Positions 60,793 to 64,000 of a stretch of DNA of 64,000 bases are shown piece after piece; positions within the stretch are counted from its first letter, which is position 1; the number at the start of each line of letters is the position of its first letter. The translations under genes were made by a program, and so were the position numbers. This DNA is from Lachnospiraceae bacterium AC3007. Its GTDB lineage: Bacteria > Bacillota > Clostridia > Lachnospirales > Lachnospiraceae. The stretch covers positions 25,204-89,203 of the forward strand of contig JHYK01000014.1 of assembly GCA_000621405.1 (NCBI GenBank). The letters run 5' to 3'. The notes below the pieces were generated by a model that had not been told where the DNA came from, made no database searches, and worked only from the letters and a program-made list of their open reading frames with translations.

Positions 60793-61938
60793 ATGAGAAA
60801 AAAGATACAAAGAAGGATTATATCGTTTGCAATGACTGCGATCCTTACGGTAACAGGAATGACCACGACCGCATTGGCTGTGCAACTTGATGATAATCCG
60901 TCAGGATCAACTACGTCCATAGGTGCCGGCGACACGATGGAAAACAACTGGGGAACCATTGATTCAAATGAAGGTCATCTGACCAACAACGAGGGTGACG
61001 TGCTAAGTAATGGCGGAGATATAGATGAAAACTGGGGTAACGTGACCAATGTAGACAATGGAAGCGTCGGAACCAATCATACAGGCGGCGAGGTCACGGA
61101 TGGAAGCGTCACTGAGAACTATGGGACAACGAATTGTTCTATAGTGAAGAACAACTATCAGAGCGGAACAGTTAATAGTGGAACCTTAGAGAATAATTAT
61201 CTTGGCCAGACCGATGGTGCTGATGTGACCGGGGTAAATATCCTTGATGAAGGCGCTGTACCTGATGGGATACCGATCAATGATCCCAAACCGAATGCAC
61301 CTGCAGAGCCTGAGCAGAAGAAAGAAGAGCAGAAAAAAGATGAGCATACCGAAGATAAGCATCATGATGATGATTCATCGTCAGGAGATTCTGAAAATAC
61401 CAATACGGTAGTGGATGTGTTTATTCCTGTTGATACAAATTCGATACTGAGATTTATTGTTCCTGTTGATACCTATACGGAAAACGAGCTCGGGCTTACC
61501 AACGCACTTACAGCTGTATTATTGTCTGGTGATGAATCCGCTTGGGTTAATTATGATATGGGTTCGGATACGACTATTACGGAAACAATGCTGAGAACTC
61601 TTGATGACGGGACCGGGCATTGTATTCGTTCAGTTCAGATGACATTCATGATTGATGGAAAAGAATGGTTTTTTGTAATACCTAAAGGAGCCAGCCTGAC
61701 AAACGCGATCAATGATTTAAATCTCAGCGGAGGATCTAAACAGGTTTATCTTATCTACAAGTTGATCGGTGCCAATCTATATTATATGAGTGGTAATCTT
61801 GTTGTTAGTGCGGATCTTGTTTTCCAAACTGACGGGCGAAATATTGTCAGCCAAAGATCTGAACGCTCAATCAAACACGCCTTGGCCAGGGCACAGAAAG
61901 GCGGTGCCACGACTATAATGGAAAATGTAGAGGAGTAA
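60793..61938 (+). CDS. Secreted Asn/Gly-rich repeat protein
   Basis: 381 residues. A signal peptide ends in TTTALA (about residue 29). Residues about 40-150 are repeats rich in Asn, Gly and Thr (ENNWGTIDSNEGHLTNNEGD, VTENYGTTNCSIVKNNYQSG) with a period of about 7-12, suggesting a beta-helix or stacked-turn structure. A Pro/Lys/Glu then Asp/His/Ser-rich linker follows, and the C-terminal 160 residues form a globular domain (WFFVIPKGASLTNAINDLNL). No anchor was seen, so it may be released. Strong ggaggtcataggg start. Function unknown. Confidence 0.78.
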   Translation: MRKKIQRRIISFAMTAILTVTGMTTTALAVQLDDNPSGSTTSIGAGDTMENNWGTIDSNEGHLTNNEGDVLSNGGDIDENWGNVTNVDNGSVGTNHTGGEVTDGSVTENYGTTNCSIVKNNYQSGTVNSGTLENNYLGQTDGADVTGVNILDEGAVPDGIPINDPKPNAPAEPEQKKEEQKKDEHTEDKHHDDDSSSGDSENTNTVVDVFIPVDTNSILRFIVPVDTYTENELGLTNALTAVLLSGDESAWVNYDMGSDTTITETMLRTLDDGTGHCIRSVQMTFMIDGKEWFFVIPKGASLTNAINDLNLSGGSKQVYLIYKLIGANLYYMSGNLVVSADLVFQTDGRNIVSQRSERSIKHALARAQKGGATTIMENVEE

Positions 61939-61953
61939 ACGGCGAAAAATCGC

Positions 61954-61992
61954 GGGTATAAAATTATAAGTTTTATACCCAATTTTATACCC
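61954..61992. repeat. Hairpin and extra half-site
   Basis: gggtataaaa / ttttataccc is a perfect 10-bp stem (61954-61980), followed by another ttttataccc at 61983. It may end the transcript of the secreted protein, though a T-run is lacking. Confidence 0.6.
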
Positions 61993-62140
61993 ACAGCGGA
62001 AATCATATGCCATTTTATGCGTATCTTACGCCGCTTTACGGGTAAAACAGTAATCCTGTAAACAGTGAAAATGCGAGGGAATAAGGGATGATAAAGGTTT
62101 TATTCGTCTGCCACGGCACCACGTAGTTCGGGGTTTGCAT

Positions 62141-62425
62141 GATACTGTATGGCTAAACAGGAACCAGATGGCAGATCTGTTTGGCAGAGATGTTAAGACT
62201 ATTGGCAAGCATATCAATAATGCGGTTCGTGAGGAATTGAGTGATCAGGTGGTTGTCGCAAAATTTGCGACTACCACTCAGCATGGTGCTATCGAGGGAA
62301 AGACTTAAACGGATATGACGGAGTATTATAATCTCGACGTCATTATTTCCGTCGGCTACCGCGTTAAATCCCAGAGAGGCATAGAGTTCAGACGGTGGGC
62401 CATGAATCTATTAAGTGTGGGGTAA
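62141..62425 (+). pseudogene. RhuM family remnant
   Basis: The frame reads DTVWLNRNQMADLFGRDVKT, then VVVAKFATTTQHGAIEGKT, a TAA stop, and TDMTEYYNLDVIISVGYRVK followed by SQRGIEFRRWAMN. This is the N-terminal half of a RhuM (virulence-associated, often in mobile islands) protein with one in-frame stop, no proper start and no C-terminal half. It should not make a full protein. Confidence 0.75.
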
Positions 62426-62427
62426 AA

Positions 62428-62676
62428 ATGGATAAACAGATACTTTTAGATAACATAGATAGAATACATACAACCGACATGGGTGTGGACAGAATAAAGA
62501 AGAATCTTTCGCTTGATGAAGCTGATGTTGTCGAGTGGTGCAAGTCTAAGATAATGTCAGAAAAGGCAGAGATAAGTCGGCAGGGAAAGAATTGGTATAT
62601 TTATATCGAAGGATGCATTATTACTGTGAACGCCAGCAGTTATACAATTATTACTGCTCACAAAGAAAAGAGATAG
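62428..62676 (+). CDS. DUF3781 family protein
   Basis: 82 residues. IDRIHTTDMGVDRIKKNLSL then VEWCKSKIMS, GKNWYIYIEG and ITVNASSYTIITAHKEKR match the DUF3781 family, small proteins of unknown role common in Firmicutes. ATG 62428 follows gtgtggggt; an in-frame ATG lies at 62395 inside the RhuM remnant. It is 5 bases upstream of the next gene. Confidence 0.8.
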   Translation: MDKQILLDNIDRIHTTDMGVDRIKKNLSLDEADVVEWCKSKIMSEKAEISRQGKNWYIYIEGCIITVNASSYTIITAHKEKR

Positions 62677-62681
62677 CCAGG

Positions 62682-63290
62682 ATGGAACGCCCGGAGTTTA
62701 GCGAAATAAAAGACTACGACGAATTTTGCAAATATTATTGGTATCGCGAAGAACTGATCAAAATATGTAAAGAGCATGGACTTAAGACCGGTGGAAGCAA
62801 AATTGAGTTGAACGATGTCATTAAGGCTTATTTTTCCGGCGATAAGATCCTGCCTGAAAAGAGAAGAATAAAACGTACAAAGTCCACGATAAAAGAACTG
62901 ACTCTGGGTACAGGGCTTATAGAGTGCGGATTTACTTTTGGCAACAGATTCCGGGAATTCTATGCGGAGCAGACAGGGGTAAGACCGTTCAAGTTCAATG
63001 TAGACATGGTTGCGTCAGCTAAGGCTGTAAAGGAAAATGGTGATGAGTCTTTTACACTGGGAGATCTTCTGGATATCTACTATGGAAAAAGAACATATGT
63101 CAAATATGATAAATCTGCACTTCAATGGAATAAGTTTGTAAAAGATTTTTGTGCGGATGATGCGACGAAGATATTTGATGAAAGACTGAAAGCAGCCGCA
63201 TCTCTTTGGAAGATCGTGAGGGACTCAGATATGAAGAAAGAGTATTCACACGAACTGTTTGAAAAACACAAAGATAGTATTACGATTTAA
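62682..63290 (+). CDS. SAP/DUF6434-like protein
   Basis: 202 residues. The N-terminal part (YYWYREELIKICKEHGLKTG then GSKIELNDVIKAYFSG) is a SAP-like helix-extended-helix motif, known as a nucleic-acid-binding fold. The remainder (FTFGNRFREFYAEQTGVRPF then KFNVDMVASAKAVKENGD) is the type found in DUF6434-containing proteins. ATG 62682 is chosen; the frame opens earlier, inside the DUF3781 gene, but without a ribosome site. The two genes are probably co-transcribed. Confidence 0.75.
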   Translation: MERPEFSEIKDYDEFCKYYWYREELIKICKEHGLKTGGSKIELNDVIKAYFSGDKILPEKRRIKRTKSTIKELTLGTGLIECGFTFGNRFREFYAEQTGVRPFKFNVDMVASAKAVKENGDESFTLGDLLDIYYGKRTYVKYDKSALQWNKFVKDFCADDATKIFDERLKAAASLWKIVRDSDMKKEYSHELFEKHKDSITI

Positions 63291-63403
63291 TTACAGTTTT
63301 ATAGACAATGACAAATCGGAGTTTACAGGTGGAATATGCATGAAATAGAGAATGACTATTTATCATGTATTTGTGATGCTACACTACAATACCTTTCTCC
63401 TTC

Positions 63404-63706
63404 TTAATCTGTTTGTCCTCCGACACTTAAGCCGATCGTAACGTCACCGTTTCCGAACGTATCTTCAAGTTCCTTTTCATTAAGTCCCGTAATCTTTCCC
63501 AGCCTTGTATATGCCCAGGAATTTGAACCGTAAAATATGACTATCTGGTTTCCTGAATAAAGTACAATGTCACCCGGACTTGTAGTCATCTGACTGTCAT
63601 TCCTCGGAAGAGAAGTACCAATACTACCGACCTGCTCAAATCCCCCATACATAGCCATATTGATCTTCATTTCGGATCCGGCAAGATCTTTGAGCGCATC
63701 CACGCT
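63404..63706 (-). pseudogene. Cyclophilin-like gene cut by an IS21 element
   Basis: About 100 C-terminal residues remain: SVDALKDLAGSEMKINMAMY, then GGFEQVGSIGTSLPRNDSQM and TTSPGDIVLYSGNQIVIFYG, ending LGKITGLNEKELEDTFGNGD. This is the bacterial cyclophilin-like fold (PF18050 type). The start is missing: upstream in this frame the DNA turns into the end of an IS21-type element at about 63707. The frame runs on into the element, so a short fusion could be made, but the original N terminus is lost. Confidence 0.75.
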
Positions 63707-64000
63707 TGTTAGCGTCGGGCAGAAATCGCCACCCACAGTCGCATAGAAATGACCAATCCTAGTCGGATAGAAATCGCCAATGCAGCTGCTGGCTCCTTCC
63801 TTTAAGATTTTGTTTTTGCTATCAAAACAGGATCCCCTGCTGAGAGAGATATCGTTTCGCAGCGTTTCCCACGATAGCTGTTTCCTTTGATCATAAATAC
63901 TGTTGCCGCATCGAAGATCCTGTCGAGCGAACACAGTAATGACGAGTCCTCACTGAAGTATTCTCCCCATTTGTCCGGGCCGAGATTGCTTGTGAAGATC
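63707..64000. mobile_element. IS21-family element, one end
   Basis: The element appears to start with tgttagcgtcgggcagaaat at 63707 and runs past the window edge. Three related units (gtcgggcagaaatcgccac at 63714, gtcgcatagaaatgaccaa at 63739, gtcggatagaaatcgccaa at 63762) fit the multiple terminal repeats of IS21 ends. They are followed by the end of an istB gene on the minus strand. The TG start is usual for this family. The other end and target duplication are outside the window. Confidence 0.75.
63802..64000 (-). CDS. istB: IstB-like transposition helper ATPase, C-terminal part
   Basis: 65 residues remain inside the window: TSNLGPDKWGEYFSEDSSLL, then CSLDRIFDAATVFMIKGNSY followed by RGKR. 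TSN..xxWGE and LDRIxxxATVxxIKGxSYR are the usual C-terminal motifs of IstB, the AAA+ helper that selects targets for IS21 transposases. The N-terminal ATPase motifs and the istA transposase gene should lie beyond 64000. The stop at 63802 is 95 bases from the element end. Confidence 0.83.
   Translation of the reverse strand, partial: IFTSNLGPDKWGEYFSEDSSLLCSLDRIFDAATVFMIKGNSYRGKRCETISLSAGDPVLIAKTKS

Noticed and set aside
62026..62217. Minus-strand frame of 63 codons
   Set aside because: It is antisense to the RhuM remnant and has no supporting signals.
1..64000. tRNA or rRNA genes
   Set aside because: No T-loop (gttcgaatcc-like) sequence in a cloverleaf context or rRNA-like stretch was seen by eye; a covariance-model scan would be needed to be certain.

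Overview
The window looks like a chromosome segment from a Gram-positive, Clostridia-type bacterium, most likely a gut or rumen Lachnospiraceae (inference). Supporting signs are strong GGAGG ribosome-binding sites, a mid-range GC content, a very long propeller-type hybrid histidine kinase with a C-terminal Hpt domain, many cyclic-di-GMP proteins, and Nif11-like double-glycine peptides next to an NHLM-type export system. No rRNA, tRNA or CRISPR array was recognised.

Layout. 1-11399 is one tightly packed plus-strand surface-polysaccharide operon with overlapping genes: a cut-off PseG/SpsG-like gene, four glycosyltransferases, a polyprenyl-phosphate sugar-phosphate transferase, a flippase, and three membrane proteins of unknown or GT-C-like type. 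11448-18332 is mixed: cbiB, a secreted amidase, two proteins with flagellar-motor-like motifs, a PfkB-type protein lacking the usual catalytic Asp, a 13-bp tandem repeat, HU, a GRAM-like membrane protein and a dicarboxylate symporter. 18411-25631 is signalling: an HD-GYP protein, a 1414-residue hybrid kinase and a tandem-receiver protein. 25633-31234 holds a MATE exporter, two lipoproteins, a repeat-rich zinc-ribbon membrane protein and an AIM24-like protein.

31443-31921 is an AT-rich RidA gene bounded by imperfect inverted repeats and an 8-bp direct repeat, so it looks like a small mobile cassette. It is followed by mntP with DtxR-like operators, a MalY/PatB aminotransferase, a zinc/manganese-type ABC importer without its binding protein, a 1312-residue GGDEF-EAL protein, a TrmH-type methyltransferase, a 1981-residue orphan protein with a papain-like Cys-His-Asp signature, and an arylsulfotransferase-like lipoprotein.

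49005-56178 is a peptide-export locus. A diguanylate cyclase gene leads into a double-glycine precursor peptide. A minus-strand set follows (short HlyD-like protein, C39-peptidase ABC transporter, second ABC transporter), then two more precursor peptides on the plus strand. All three leaders end in GG and the predicted cores are unrelated; no modifying enzyme is present.

56320-64000 is AT-richer and accessory in character: an acyltransferase, an XRE regulator, an ACT protein, a truncated NifX-like gene, a GNAT acetyltransferase, a NapH-like ferredoxin membrane protein sharing promoter and 3' flank with the RidA cassette, an Asn-rich secreted protein, a RhuM remnant, DUF3781 and SAP/DUF6434-like proteins, and the edge of an IS21-family element that has cut a cyclophilin-like gene.

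Main leads for new biology: the soluble MotA-like/FliG-C protein together with the small protein ending in the FliM CheY-binding motif; the three-peptide NHLM locus tied to a GGDEF protein; the RidA cassette and its shared flanks; and the giant papain-like orphan.
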